A stretch of 64,000 nt of DNA from Agrococcus sp. SGAir0287 (GCF_005484985.1 NZ_CP027942.1:1240001-1304000); one strand, 5' to 3'. Numbered from the stretch's first letter, positions 50,546 to 60,216 are shown. Made by a program: numbers and translations. The notes: generated by a model not told the origin, from the letters alone.

Positions 50546-52557
50546 CGCAGCAGCGGCGCGAGCTCCGCGTCGCGGCCGCGGAAGTCGCGGTACGCCTCGA
50601 GCGGGTCCTTCGAGCCGCCGACGCCCAGCAGCCGGTCGCGGAACCGCTGCCCCGACTCGCGCGTGGCGCCGTGCTCCTCGAACCACTGCACGGTGTCGGC
50701 GTCGAGCACCTCGGACCAGATGTACGAGTAGTACGCCGCGGAGTAGCCGCCCGAGAAGACGTGCTGGAAGTAGCCGGACGAGTAGCGCGTCGGCACGGTG
50801 TCGAGGAGGAGCCCGACGCGCTCGAGCGCCGCGCGCTCGAACGCGGCGACGTCCTGCACCTGCTCGCCGGGCGCGAGCGAGTGCCACGCCTGGTCGAGCA
50901 GCGCGGCCGCGAGGTACTCGCTCGTCGCGTGGCCCTGGTCGAAGGTCTCGGTCGCGCGGATGCGCTCGAGCACGTCGGCGGGGATCGGCTCGCCGGTCTC
51001 GACGTGGCGCGCGTAGCGCTCGACGATGCCGGGCCACAGCATCCACATCTCGTTCACCTGGCTCGGGAACTCGACGAAGTCGCGCGGCACGTTCGTGCCG
51101 GCGACGCTCGGGTAGCCGACGATCGCGAACAGGCCGTGGAGCGCGTGCCCGAACTCGTGGAAGAGCGTGTTCGTCTCGTCGAACGTCAGCAGCGTGGGGG
51201 AGCCTGCGGGCGGCTTCGGCACGTTGAGGTTGTTCATGACGACGGTCGGATGCCCCAGCAGGCGGTTCTGCGAGATGAGCGGGTTCATCCACGCGCCGCC
51301 GCGCTTCGAGTCGCGCGTGTGGAGGTCGAGCAGATACAGGCCGACCTCGCTGCCGTCGGCGTCGTGCACCTCGAAGACGCGGACGTCGGGGTGGTAGCCG
51401 TGCAGGTCGTCGCGCTCGGTGAACGTGACGCCGTAGATCTGGGTCGCGGCGGCGAAGACACCGTCCTGCAGCACGCGCTCGGCCGGGAAGTACGGCTTGA
51501 GGGCCTGCGTGTCGACGTCGTAGCGGGCCGTGCGCAGCCGCTCGGTCCAGAACGCCCAGTCCCACGATGCGAGCTCGTAGCCCTCGCCGGCCTCGTCGAC
51601 GAGCGCCTGCAGGTCGGCGGCCTCCGCCGCCGCGTTGCGCGCCGCGGCCGGCGCGAGGCGCGAGAGCATGGCGTCGACCGCCTCGGGCGTCTTCGCCGTC
51701 GCCTCCGCCGTCACGACGTGCGCGTGCGTGGGGAAGCCGAGCAGGGCGGCGCGCTCGGCGCGCAGGGCCACGATCTCGAGGATCACGGCGCGGTTGTCGT
51801 GCGCGTTCCCGCGCGTGCCGCGCGCGAGGGAGGCCTCCATGATGCGCTGGCGCAGCGCGCGGTTCGTGAGCTGCGCGAGCCAGGGATGGCCCGAGAACAG
51901 CGGCAGGGTGATGAGGTGCTTGCCCTCGAGGCCGCGGTCCGCGGCGGCCTGCGCTGCCGAGGCGATGTCGCCGGCCGACAGACCGTCGAGCTCCTCGGCC
52001 GCGTCCACGACGACCGCGAGGTCGTTCGTGTCGGCCTGCAGCTGCTGGTCGAACGTCGTCGTGAGGGTCGCGAGGCGCTGGTTCAGCTCCTTGAGGCGCG
52101 TCGTGCTCGCCTCGTCGAGGCCGGCGCCCGCGAGCGTCATGCGCAGGTGCCACTGCTCGACGACCCACGCCTGCTCGGGCGTCCATGCCGGATCGGGGTG
52201 CTCGTGGAGGTGGGAGATGCGCGCGTAGAGCGCGGGGTCGAGCTCGATCGCGTCCGAGTGCGCCGCCCAGCGCGGCGCGATCTCGGCCTCGAGCTCGTCG
52301 AGGAACGGCGTCGTGTCGGCGGAGGAGAGCGCGAAGAAGACGTGGCCGACGCGCTCGAGGATCGCACCGGACGCCTCGAGCGGCGCGATGGTGTCGTCGA
52401 ACGTCGGCGTGCCCTCCTGCGTCGTGATCGCGGCGATCTCCTCGAGCTGCTGCGCGAAGCCCGCCTCGAACGCCGGCCGGTAGTGCTCGTCGCGGATGTC
52501 CGCGAACGGCGGCAGCTGGTAGGGCAGGGGGGAGGGCTCGAAGAAGGGGTTCCGCAT
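50527..52557 (-). CDS. M3 family metallopeptidase (oligopeptidase/Dcp type)
   Basis: A 676-residue zinc peptidase that degrades oligopeptides in the cytoplasm. The zinc site is HEFGH at 467-471 within NTLFHEFGHALHGL, with the third ligand Glu in FVEFPSQVNEMW; YSSGYFQHVFSGGYSAAYYS is the conserved substrate-tyrosine region. The length and N-terminal NPFFEPSPLPYQLPPF start resemble Dcp/OpdA. There is no signal peptide. A single-gene transcript between a permease and a kinase gene is likely. Confidence 0.93.
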   Translation of the reverse strand: MRNPFFEPSPLPYQLPPFADIRDEHYRPAFEAGFAQQLEEIAAITTQEGTPTFDDTIAPLEASGAILERVGHVFFALSSADTTPFLDELEAEIAPRWAAHSDAIELDPALYARISHLHEHPDPAWTPEQAWVVEQWHLRMTLAGAGLDEASTTRLKELNQRLATLTTTFDQQLQADTNDLAVVVDAAEELDGLSAGDIASAAQAAADRGLEGKHLITLPLFSGHPWLAQLTNRALRQRIMEASLARGTRGNAHDNRAVILEIVALRAERAALLGFPTHAHVVTAEATAKTPEAVDAMLSRLAPAAARNAAAEAADLQALVDEAGEGYELASWDWAFWTERLRTARYDVDTQALKPYFPAERVLQDGVFAAATQIYGVTFTERDDLHGYHPDVRVFEVHDADGSEVGLYLLDLHTRDSKRGGAWMNPLISQNRLLGHPTVVMNNLNVPKPPAGSPTLLTFDETNTLFHEFGHALHGLFAIVGYPSVAGTNVPRDFVEFPSQVNEMWMLWPGIVERYARHVETGEPIPADVLERIRATETFDQGHATSEYLAAALLDQAWHSLAPGEQVQDVAAFERAALERVGLLLDTVPTRYSSGYFQHVFSGGYSAAYYSYIWSEVLDADTVQWFEEHGATRESGQRFRDRLLGVGGSKDPLEAYRDFRGRDAELAPLLRRRGLE

Positions 52558-52586
52558 GCCGCCAGCCTAGGTGCGGGCCGCGCGCC

Positions 52587-52592
52587 TACGAT
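52587..52592 (+). promoter_or_regulatory. -10 box TACGAT of the kinase gene, probable leaderless start
   Basis: TACGAT ends seven bases before GTG 52600. Confidence 0.45.
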
Positions 52593-52599
52593 GACGACC

Positions 52600-53607
52600 G
52601 TGCGCATGAGCGGTCGGTACGTCCTCGTCGACGAGATCGGTCGTGGCGCGTACGGGGTGGTCTGGCGGGCGTGGGACGGCCGCGACCACGTGTGGCGCGC
52701 CGCGAAGGTGCTGCGCGAGGCCGACGCGGTCTTCCTGCTGCGCTTCCTGCGGGAGCAGGCCGTGCGCATCCGGCATCCGCACGTCGTCACCCCCGTCGGC
52801 TGGGCGGGCGACGACGAGGGCGTGCTGCTGACGATGCCGCTCGTCGCGGGCGGCTCGCTGCTGCAGCTGCTCGACGAGCGCGGCACGCTGCCGGCGCCGT
52901 GGGCCGCGCGCGTGGCACTGCAGCTCGCGGACGCCCTGTCGGCGGTGCACGCGGAGGGCGTGACGCATCGCGACGTGAAGCCCGGCAACGTGCTGCTGCG
53001 ACCGACGGGCGCGGGCGAGCCGCACGCGTACCTCGGCGACTTCGGCATCGCGCGGCGCGAGGAGGATCCGCGGCTCACGGAGGGCTCGCTCGTGCTCGGC
53101 ACCCGCCGCTACCTCGCTCCCGAGGCGTGGGAGGCCGGCTCGACGGCGCCGCCGATCGACGTGTTCGCCGCCGGCGTGCTGCTCGCGCAGCTGCGGCTCG
53201 GCCTCGCCGCCGACGCCCCGGCCCTGCGCGCCGCGCCCCCGGAGCCGCTGCTCGCGATCGCCGCCGCGATGACGCACGAGGATCCCGCGGCGCGACCGAC
53301 GCCCGCGCAGGTGCGCGCGGCGATCGATGCGACGGGCCTCGCCCATGCGCCGCTCGACGGCTCGGTCGTCGTGCCGGACCGCCTGCCGCCGCTGCCCGCC
53401 GGCTGGACGGCCGAGGGGCCGGGCACCGACGAGACCGGACGCTGGCAGCGTGCCGCCGAGGCGGCGAGCGCGCTGCGCATCCAGGCATCCGCGCCCACGG
53501 CACCGCCCGCTCGCGCGTCGCGTCGCGGCCTGCTGCTGCCCGCCGCGCTCGTCACGGTGGGCGCGGCGCTGTGCGCCGCTGCGGTCGCGCTGCTGCTGCC
53601 GCGCTGA
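52600..53607 (+). CDS. membrane-anchored Ser/Thr protein kinase
   Basis: A 335-residue Hanks-type kinase: glycine loop EIGRGAYGVVWRAWDG, ATP Lys in RAAKVLRE, catalytic loop THRDVKPGNVLL, DFG in LGDFGIARREED and an APE motif YLAPEAWE. A proline-rich linker leads to one C-terminal membrane helix (LLLPAALVTVGAALCAAAVA) without a sensor domain outside. Three starts are possible (52591, 52600, 52606); GTG 52600 fits the spacing rule to TACGAT. A von Willebrand A protein follows, which may be a partner or target. Confidence 0.9.
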   Translation: MRMSGRYVLVDEIGRGAYGVVWRAWDGRDHVWRAAKVLREADAVFLLRFLREQAVRIRHPHVVTPVGWAGDDEGVLLTMPLVAGGSLLQLLDERGTLPAPWAARVALQLADALSAVHAEGVTHRDVKPGNVLLRPTGAGEPHAYLGDFGIARREEDPRLTEGSLVLGTRRYLAPEAWEAGSTAPPIDVFAAGVLLAQLRLGLAADAPALRAAPPEPLLAIAAAMTHEDPAARPTPAQVRAAIDATGLAHAPLDGSVVVPDRLPPLPAGWTAEGPGTDETGRWQRAAEAASALRIQASAPTAPPARASRRGLLLPAALVTVGAALCAAAVALLLPR

Positions 53608-53683
53608 GGCGCCCGACGCGTTCGGCGTCGTCGCAGCACGGGCGGGTACCGTGACGTCCGCCTGGACGAGCGGAGGATGGGCG

Positions 53684-55528
53684 ATGCGGACGACGTGGAT
53701 GCGCGCGGGCGCTGCCGTGCTGACGGGTGCCCTCGCGGCGACGGGAGCGGGCGTCGCCGCCGCGGCTCCCGCACCGGGGGACGAGGTCGACGACGCGCGG
53801 CTCGTGCTCCTGCTCGACGCATCCGGCTCGATGGCCGAGCCCGACGCGAGCGGCGCGCCACGGATCGACGCCGCCCGCACCGCGCTCGACGCGGCGATCG
53901 GCGCGCTCGACGACGACGCGCAGGTCGGCTTCCGCGTGTTCGGCGCGACGGTGGTGGGCCAGGAGACGGCGGGCGCGTGCGAGGACACGCAGCAGGTGGT
54001 GCCGGTGGGCGCCGTAGACCGCGACGCGCTCGCGGACGCCGTCGACGCGTACGAGCCGTACGGGGAGACGCCGATCGGCGCCGGTCTCCTCGGTGCCGCC
54101 GCGGACCTCGGCGACGAGGGCCGCCGCACGATCCTGCTCGTCTCCGACGGCCTGTCGAACTGCCAGCCCGACCCGTGCGAGGTCGCGGCGTCGCTGCAGG
54201 CCGCGGGCGTCGAGCTCGTCGTGAACGTCGTCGGCCTCGACGTCGACGCGGCGGCGCGCGCCCAGCTGTCGTGCATCGCGAGTGCGACCGGGGGCTCGTA
54301 CGTCGATGCCGACGACACCGACACCCTCACCGCCGCGATCGGCGCGCTCGCCACTCGCGCCTTCCGTCCCTTCGCCCTCACCGGCGAGCCGATCGAGGCG
54401 GGTGCGACCGAGCAGGACGCCACCGCGCTCGCCACCGGCTCCTGGCTCGGGACGCTCGGCTCGACCGACGGCTACTACCGCCTCGAGCGCACGATCCCCG
54501 GGTCGACCCTCCACGTCGGGCTGACGACCCTCAACGGCACGGACGCGTACGAGTCCATCTTCGCAGCGGCGTACCCGCCGGGCGGCGAGTCGCGGTCCGG
54601 CTTCCGCTGCGCCGAGGGCGTCGCGACCGGCGGGTCGTCGAGCGAGGCGAACCGCCTCGCGGCGACGGCGCTCGTCGTCTCCGACGGGCTCGCGCAGGGC
54701 GACGTCGATGCCGCGTGCATGGAGGGCGACGTCATCCTCGAGGTGCGCGACGGCGGGGCGCTCGCCGGCCAGCGCGTCGAGATCGTCGTGACGGAGGAGC
54801 CGCCGATCGTCGCGGGGCAGGATCTGCCGCCCGCGGCGACCGAGGCCGGCGAGGGATGGTCGCTCGCCGCCGCCGCGACGGTCGACGACCTCGTGCCCGG
54901 CACCGCCTTCTCGGACGCGCCGACGATCGAGCCCGGCGTGGCGTACGCGCTCGACGTGGCGCCGGGGGAGTCGCAGACGCTCGCGATCGAGGTCGGATGG
55001 GGGCAGGAGCTGCGCATCCAGGCCGACGTGCCGACGAGCCCGCCGGGGCTCGACGGGCTCTTCGTGACGCTCGACGTCGCCGATCCCTACCGCGCCGACG
55101 TGCTCGCGGGGAACGTGGGGCCGGACTTCGTGCGGCTCGCTCCCGGCACGATCCCGACCATGACGGTCGCGGTCCCTCCCGTGGCGTACGCGAGCCGCAC
55201 GGCGTCGTGCGCGTCGACGTGCCCGTCGATCGCCGGGACGTACACGATCGTCGTGTCGGCGAGCGGCGCCGCGACGCCGATGACGAGCACGATCCCGTAC
55301 ACGCTCACGACGGCGCTGGAGGGCGAGGCCGGTCCCGGCCCCGAGTACGTCGCGCCGCCGCCGCAGCCGGCGACGTCGGATGCGGCGGCGGCGGGCGGCT
55401 CGGACGACGCGGCGACCGGCCCTGACGTGCTGGGCATCGTGCTCGGGACCGTCGGCCTCGTGCTCGTCGGCGTCGGCGTCGCGATCGCCGTGCGGCGTCG
55501 GCGCGGCGGGCGCCCCGCGGCGTCGTAG
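53684..55528 (+). CDS. von Willebrand factor A domain protein, secreted and membrane-anchored
   Basis: A 614-residue protein with a signal peptide, a VWA domain beginning at about residue 40 (ARLVLLLDASGSMAEP with the MIDAS motif D-x-S-x-S, and later TILLVSDGLSNCQPDPCEV), a large beta-rich region to about 540, a Pro/Ala linker and one C-terminal helix with an Arg-rich end. It lies outside the cell on a C-terminal anchor. It follows the Ser/Thr kinase gene by 76 bases; a shared role in envelope signalling is inferred. GGAGGATGGGCG precedes ATG 53684. Its TAG stop is part of the next gene's -10. Confidence 0.85.
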   Translation: MRTTWMRAGAAVLTGALAATGAGVAAAAPAPGDEVDDARLVLLLDASGSMAEPDASGAPRIDAARTALDAAIGALDDDAQVGFRVFGATVVGQETAGACEDTQQVVPVGAVDRDALADAVDAYEPYGETPIGAGLLGAAADLGDEGRRTILLVSDGLSNCQPDPCEVAASLQAAGVELVVNVVGLDVDAAARAQLSCIASATGGSYVDADDTDTLTAAIGALATRAFRPFALTGEPIEAGATEQDATALATGSWLGTLGSTDGYYRLERTIPGSTLHVGLTTLNGTDAYESIFAAAYPPGGESRSGFRCAEGVATGGSSSEANRLAATALVVSDGLAQGDVDAACMEGDVILEVRDGGALAGQRVEIVVTEEPPIVAGQDLPPAATEAGEGWSLAAAATVDDLVPGTAFSDAPTIEPGVAYALDVAPGESQTLAIEVGWGQELRIQADVPTSPPGLDGLFVTLDVADPYRADVLAGNVGPDFVRLAPGTIPTMTVAVPPVAYASRTASCASTCPSIAGTYTIVVSASGAATPMTSTIPYTLTTALEGEAGPGPEYVAPPPQPATSDAAAAGGSDDAATGPDVLGIVLGTVGLVLVGVGVAIAVRRRRGGRPAAS

Positions 55529-55531
55529 GCT
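55526..55531 (+). promoter_or_regulatory. -10 box TAGGCT overlapping the upstream stop codon
   Basis: The TAG stop of the VWA gene (55526-55528) forms the first half of TAGGCT, which ends six bases before GTG 55538. Confidence 0.5.
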
Positions 55532-55537
55532 CGCGGG

Positions 55538-56335
55538 GTGAGCGACGTCGTCTACTCCCACGGTCACCACGAGTCCGTCACGCGCGCGCACGCGGCGCGC
55601 ACCGTGCAGAACTCCGCCGCCTACCTCGTGCCGTACCTCGAGCCGGGCCAGCGCATCCTCGACGTCGGATGCGGGCCGGGGTCCATCACGATCGACCTCG
55701 CACGGCGGGTCGGCGACGGCGAGGTCGTGGGCGTCGATGCGAGCGCCGAGGTGGTCGCGCAGGCACGGGCCCTCGCGGAGACGTCGGGCGTGACGAACGT
55801 GCGCTTCGAGGTCGGGGACGCGTACGCGCTGGGCGCCGCCGACGGCGCGTTCGACGTCGTGCACGCGCATCAGGTGCTGCAGCACCTCGGCGACCCCGTC
55901 GCAGCGCTCGCGGAGTGGCGGCGCGTCACGTGCGGCATCGTGGCGGCGCGCGACGTCGTCTACTCGGCGACGACGATCCATCCGGCGAGCGAGGCCCTGA
56001 CCGAGTGGCGACGCATCATCGTCGCGCTGCAGCGCGCCAACGGCGGCGAGGCCGACGCGGGATCGCACCTGAAGGCGTGGGCGCGCGCCGCGGGCTTCGC
56101 GTCCGTCGCGACCGACGTCGAGACGTGGTGCTTCGAGAGCGACGCCGCCCGCGCGTGGTGGGGAGGCCAGTGGGCCGAGCGGGCGCTCGCGTCGAGCTTC
56201 GCGTCCGGCACCGACGCGCACGGGCTCGCGACCCACGAGGACCGCGTGGCCATCGCGGACGCGTGGAAGGCGTGGGCGGCCGATCCCGACGGGTGGATGG
56301 CGATGATCCACGGCTGGATCGTCGCGCGCGGCTGA
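55538..56335 (+). CDS. SAM-dependent methyltransferase
   Basis: A 265-residue class I methyltransferase of the UbiE/methyltransf_11 type: motif I ILDVGCGPGSITIDLARRVG, an acidic end of strand 2 in VVGVDASAEVVAQA, and a motif DGAFDVVHAHQVLQHLGDP. The N-terminus SHGHHESVTRAHAARTVQNS matches a group of actinobacterial/fungal enzymes of unknown substrate. It has its own promoter across the VWA stop. The convergent partner is a small gene at 56357. Confidence 0.85.
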   Translation: MSDVVYSHGHHESVTRAHAARTVQNSAAYLVPYLEPGQRILDVGCGPGSITIDLARRVGDGEVVGVDASAEVVAQARALAETSGVTNVRFEVGDAYALGAADGAFDVVHAHQVLQHLGDPVAALAEWRRVTCGIVAARDVVYSATTIHPASEALTEWRRIIVALQRANGGEADAGSHLKAWARAAGFASVATDVETWCFESDAARAWWGGQWAERALASSFASGTDAHGLATHEDRVAIADAWKAWAADPDGWMAMIHGWIVARG

Positions 56336-56360
56336 GACGCCGCGGCCGCCGCGGACTCAG
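56332..56360. terminator. bidirectional hairpin carrying both stop codons
   Basis: CTGAG/CTCAG and CCGCGG/CCGCGG pairs form a stem with a three-base loop; the stops of both convergent genes (56333-56335 and 56357-56359) lie in the outer arms. Confidence 0.6.
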
Positions 56361-56584
56361 TCCCGCTCGACGAGCACGCCGTCGTCGGCGAGGGTGATGC
56401 GGGTGCCGTCGTCGCACTCGACGACGGGCGATCCCTCGAGGTAGGTGAGCGTCCAGCCCCACCCCGTCGTGTCCGCGCCGAGGTCGACGAGCGTGCGCTC
56501 CTCCGCCGCGATCGCCTCGCGCACGACCGGCGGCAGCGACGCGGGTGCGTCGCCGCCGACCGGCCAGCGGGAGCCGATCTGCAT
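56357..56584 (-). CDS. small uncharacterised protein downstream of valS
   Basis: A 75-residue acidic soluble protein with no motif I recognise; Trp-rich GWGWTLTYLEG and DDGTRITLADDGVLVER suggest a small beta-sheet domain. It begins 16 bases after the valS stop on the same strand, so the two are probably cotranscribed. Codon use looks like that of neighbouring genes. The function is unknown. Confidence 0.6.
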   Translation of the reverse strand: MQIGSRWPVGGDAPASLPPVVREAIAAEERTLVDLGADTTGWGWTLTYLEGSPVVECDDGTRITLADDGVLVERD

Positions 56585-56600
56585 CAGCGATCCGCGTCCA

Positions 56601-59174
56601 TCAGCGACCCGCCTGCTGCTCCGACTCGGGCGCGAGCTCGATCGAGCGCACGGCGATCTCGTCGCCCGCGACGATCTCCAGGTGCTCGATGCGGCCGACG
56701 TCGGCCAGGTCGTGCGCGGCCTGCTCGAGGAGCCCGAGCTGCGTCGAGGGCGCCGCGAGCACGGCGTGCCGCACGGGCGTGCGCTGGCTCGCCTTCGCGT
56801 CCGACTTCGCGCGGCGGATGCCGATGAGCGCCTCCGACACGGCGGGCAGCAGCCCCGTGGGGCTCGCGCTCGTCGGCAGGTCGGCCCGGGTCGGCCACGC
56901 CGCGACGTGGATCGAGCCCTCGTGCGTCCACGACCAGACCTCCTCGGTCGCGAACGGCAGCACGGGTGCGAGGAGGCGCAGCAGCACGTCGATCGCCGCG
57001 CGCAGCGCGCCGATCGCGGAGGCGCGGCCGATCTCGTCGCCCTGGTACGCGCGCTGCTTCACGACCTCGAGGTAGTCGTCGCAGAACGTCCAGAAGAACG
57101 TCTCCGTGAGCTCGAGGGCCCGCGCGTGGTCGTAGCGCTCGAGCGCCGCGGTCGCCTGGTCGACGACCTGCCCGAGCTCGGCGAGCATGTCGATGTCGAT
57201 CGGGTTCGCGATCTCGCCCGGCTCGCCCTCCATCTGGTACACGAAGCGCGCCGCGTTCAGCACCTTCATCGCCAGGCGACGACCGATCTTGATCATCTTC
57301 GGGTTCTGCGGGTCGAGCGTCGCGTCGACGCCGAGGCGCGACGACAGCGCCCAGTAGCGCACGCCGTCGGCGCCGTGCTCCTCGAGCATGCCGAGCGGCG
57401 TGACGACGTTGCCCTTCGACTTCGACATCTTCTTGCGGTCGGGATCGAGGATCCAGCCCGAGATGGCCGTGTGCCGCCACGGCGCCCTGCCGCCCTCGAA
57501 GAGCGCTCGCAGCGCGGTCGAGAACAGCCAGGTGCGGATGATGTCCTGGCCCTGCGGGCGCAGGTCGAACGGCGCCACGAGGTCCCAGAGCTCGTCGTCG
57601 ACGCCGCCCCAGCCGCCGGCGAGCTGCGGGGTGAGGGACGACGTCGCCCACGTGTCCATGATGTCGACCTCGCCGACGAAGCCGCCCGCCTGGCCGCGCT
57701 GCGAGGCGTCGAAGCCATCGGGGACGTCGGTCGACGGATCGACGGGGAGCTGCGACGGGTTCGGCAGCAGCACGTCGTCGAAGCGCGTCTCGCCGTCCTC
57801 GCCCACGCGGTACCAGACGGGGATGGGCACGCCGAAGAAGCGCTGACGCGAGATGAGCCAGTCGCCCGCGAGGCCCTGCACCCAGTTCTCGTAGCGCACG
57901 CGCATGTGGTCGGGGTGCCACTCGATGCCGCGCCCGAGCTCGAGCAGGCGCTCGCGCAGCTCGGCGTCGCGGCCGCCGTTGCGGATGTACCACTGCCGCG
58001 TCGAGACGATCTCGAGCGGCTTGTCGCCCTTCTCGTAGAACTTCACGGGATGCGTGATGCGGCGCGGCTCGCCGACGGTGCGACCCGCCGCCGTCAGCGC
58101 GGCGACGATCGCCTCCTTGGCGGAGAACACGGTCTTGCCCGCGAGCTCCGCGTAGAGCGCCGTGCCCGCCTCCGAGACGATGGCGCTCGGCGCCTCGGCG
58201 AGGAAGCGGCCGTCGAAGCCGATGACGGCGCGAGCGGGCAGGTCGAGCTCGCGCCACCAGATCACGTCGGTCATGTCGCCGAACGTGCAGATCATCGCGA
58301 CGCCCGTGCCCTTGTCGGGCTGCGCGAGGTGGTGCGCCACGAAGGGCACCTCGACGTCGAAGACCGGCGTGCGCACCGTCGTGCCGACGAGGTGCCGGTA
58401 GCGCTCGTCGTCCGGATGCGCGACGACCGCGACGCACGCGGGCAGCAGCTCGGGGCGCGTCGTGTCGATGCGCAGGTCGCCGTCGGTGCTCGTGAACAGC
58501 AGCGTGTGGAACGTGCCGGGCTGCTCGCGGTCCTCGAGCTCCGCCTGCGCGACGGCGGAGCGGAACGTCACGTCCCACAGCGTCGGCGCGTCCGACTGGT
58601 AGGCCTCGCCGCGTTCGAGGTTGCGCAGGAACGCGCGCTGGCTCGTCGCGCGCGCATGGTCCGAGATCGTGCGGTACGTCTGCGACCAGTCGACCGACAG
58701 GCCGAGCGTGCGCCACAGCTCCTCGAAGCGACGCTCGTCCTCCTCGGTGAGGCGCTCGCACAGCTCGATGAAGTTCTGCCGCGACACCGGCACCTGCTGC
58801 GCCTTGGCAGGTGCGTCGCCGTCGAACGGCGGCGTGAAGCCCGGGTCGTACGGCAGCGCGGGGTCGACGCGCACGCCGTAGTAGTTCTGCACGCGGCGCT
58901 CCGTGGGCAGGCCGTTGTCGTCCCAGCCCATCGGATAGAAGACCGTGCGACCGCGCATGCGCTGGAAGCGCGCGATGACGTCGGTGTGCGAGTACGAGAA
59001 GACGTGGCCGACGTGGAGCGATCCGGAGGCGGTCGGCGGCGGCGTGTCGATCGAGTAGATCGTCTCGCGGCTCTGGCCCGTGCGGTCGAACCGGTACGTG
59101 CCCTCCTGCTCCCAGCGGGCGTCCCACTTGGCCTCGAGTCCCTCGAGGGCGGGCTTCTCCGGCATGGCGCTCAT
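56601..59174 (-). CDS. valS: valyl-tRNA synthetase
   Basis: An 857-residue class I synthetase that charges tRNA-Val and edits threonine. HIGH is HVGH at 54-57 and KMSKS is at 582-586; the editing domain (RIDTTRPELLPACVAVV, then GTGVAMICTFGD) and tRNA-binding helical domain are complete. The C-terminal coiled coil of E. coli ValRS is missing, so it is of the short type seen in many actinobacteria and in archaea. AAGGGGACGCC precedes ATG 59174. No T-box was seen upstream. Confidence 0.96.
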   Translation of the reverse strand: MSAMPEKPALEGLEAKWDARWEQEGTYRFDRTGQSRETIYSIDTPPPTASGSLHVGHVFSYSHTDVIARFQRMRGRTVFYPMGWDDNGLPTERRVQNYYGVRVDPALPYDPGFTPPFDGDAPAKAQQVPVSRQNFIELCERLTEEDERRFEELWRTLGLSVDWSQTYRTISDHARATSQRAFLRNLERGEAYQSDAPTLWDVTFRSAVAQAELEDREQPGTFHTLLFTSTDGDLRIDTTRPELLPACVAVVAHPDDERYRHLVGTTVRTPVFDVEVPFVAHHLAQPDKGTGVAMICTFGDMTDVIWWRELDLPARAVIGFDGRFLAEAPSAIVSEAGTALYAELAGKTVFSAKEAIVAALTAAGRTVGEPRRITHPVKFYEKGDKPLEIVSTRQWYIRNGGRDAELRERLLELGRGIEWHPDHMRVRYENWVQGLAGDWLISRQRFFGVPIPVWYRVGEDGETRFDDVLLPNPSQLPVDPSTDVPDGFDASQRGQAGGFVGEVDIMDTWATSSLTPQLAGGWGGVDDELWDLVAPFDLRPQGQDIIRTWLFSTALRALFEGGRAPWRHTAISGWILDPDRKKMSKSKGNVVTPLGMLEEHGADGVRYWALSSRLGVDATLDPQNPKMIKIGRRLAMKVLNAARFVYQMEGEPGEIANPIDIDMLAELGQVVDQATAALERYDHARALELTETFFWTFCDDYLEVVKQRAYQGDEIGRASAIGALRAAIDVLLRLLAPVLPFATEEVWSWTHEGSIHVAAWPTRADLPTSASPTGLLPAVSEALIGIRRAKSDAKASQRTPVRHAVLAAPSTQLGLLEQAAHDLADVGRIEHLEIVAGDEIAVRSIELAPESEQQAGR

Positions 59175-59267
59175 GGCGTCCCCTTCTCGCTCTGCGCGGC
59201 ATCGTGTCCGTGGATGCCTGGTTGTGCGCTCGAGTCTATCGATCCGCGATGGATCGGGCGGACCGGG

Positions 59268-59477
59268 TCAGGGCGCGTCGTCGCTCGGCGGCGCGTCGGG
59301 GTAGCGCCGCTCGCGGCTGGGCTTGATCACCAGGATGAGTGCGAACGCCAGCGTGCCGATCGACCCCATGAGCAGCACGTCCCGCACGAGCATGTGCTCC
59401 ATCGTCATGCCGACGAGGCCGAGCACGGCGGCGACGGCGACGAGGATCCAGGTGGCGCGGGGGATGCGGCGCAGCAT
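59268..59477 (-). CDS. small two-helix membrane protein
   Basis: A 69-residue protein with two hydrophobic helices, TWILVAVAAVLGLVGMTMEH and VLLMGSIGTLAFALILVI, and a charged tail RERRYPDAPPSDD. The helices lie close together, forming a hairpin in the membrane. I do not recognise the family. It is 34 bases downstream of the mycothiol-dependent enzyme and 93 bases before valS, on the same strand. Confidence 0.7.
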   Translation of the reverse strand: MLRRIPRATWILVAVAAVLGLVGMTMEHMLVRDVLLMGSIGTLAFALILVIKPSRERRYPDAPPSDDAP

Positions 59478-59511
59478 GCCTCGAGCGTAGCCAGCGGGGG
59501 GTGCTGGCCGG

Positions 59512-60216
59512 TCAGGGCGCGAGGGGCAGCGCGAGCACGGAGCGGCCGACGGTGACGTCGCCCGACCAGCGCAGGCGGGGGTCGTCGGCCGGGATGCGGT
59601 GCCACAGCGCGAGCGCGAGCGCTTCGGCGTCGCCGGCGAGCGTCGTCGCCGCCTCGCCGCCCAGAAGCCAGGTGCCGCCGCCGTCGGCGACGAGGGCGAG
59701 CCCGAGGTCCGGGGCGACGACGCGGCCGAGCCGTAGCTGCCTGGGCCACAGTGTGCCGACGACCTCCTCGATGCCATCGGCGGCGAGGCCCGCGTCGAGG
59801 GACGGCGCATCCCCGAGCGCGACGGCCGCGTCCCACGCGTGGATCGCGTGCTCGTGCGCCTGCCTGCGGATCCAGAAGCCGACGGTCCTCGGCGGCGCCA
59901 TCGTCCACGCGGGCGTCGCCGGGTCGACCGCGAGCGCCTCGAGCAGCGCCTGCGCCGAGCCCGCGAGCCACGCGGCGAGGCCCGCGTCGTCCGGCACGCG
60001 CGGCGCGGGCGCGTCGCCGTCGCCATGCGCGAGGGCGTGCAGCACCCACCGCTCGATCCCGCCGACGTGCGCGACGAGGTCGCGCAGCGACCAGCCCGGG
60101 CACGAGGGCACGGGAGCATCCCACGCGTCCTCGTCGTCGGCGCGGCGCGCGAGCGCGACCATGGCGCGCACCTCGCGGGCCAGGTGGATGCGCAGGTCGG
60201 GCGGCGGGATGGTCAC
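59512..60216 (-). CDS. maleylpyruvate isomerase family mycothiol-dependent enzyme
   Basis: A 234-residue protein of the DinB/MDMPI superfamily, which in actinobacteria use mycothiol and a divalent metal for isomerisation or S-transfer. The N-terminal domain carries VPSCPGWSLRDLVAHVGGIE, with the first metal His in AHVGG, and the others in RQAHEHAIHAWDAAVALG; the C-terminal half fits the MDMPI C domain. Which reaction it does is unknown. GTG 60216 is chosen. It supports an organism that makes mycothiol. Confidence 0.85.
   Translation of the reverse strand: MTIPPPDLRIHLAREVRAMVALARRADDEDAWDAPVPSCPGWSLRDLVAHVGGIERWVLHALAHGDGDAPAPRVPDDAGLAAWLAGSAQALLEALAVDPATPAWTMAPPRTVGFWIRRQAHEHAIHAWDAAVALGDAPSLDAGLAADGIEEVVGTLWPRQLRLGRVVAPDLGLALVADGGGTWLLGGEAATTLAGDAEALALALWHRIPADDPRLRWSGDVTVGRSVLALPLAP

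Noticed and set aside
56601..59270. A T-box before valS
   Set aside because: No T-box consensus or specifier loop was found upstream of the valS start, in contrast to ileS.
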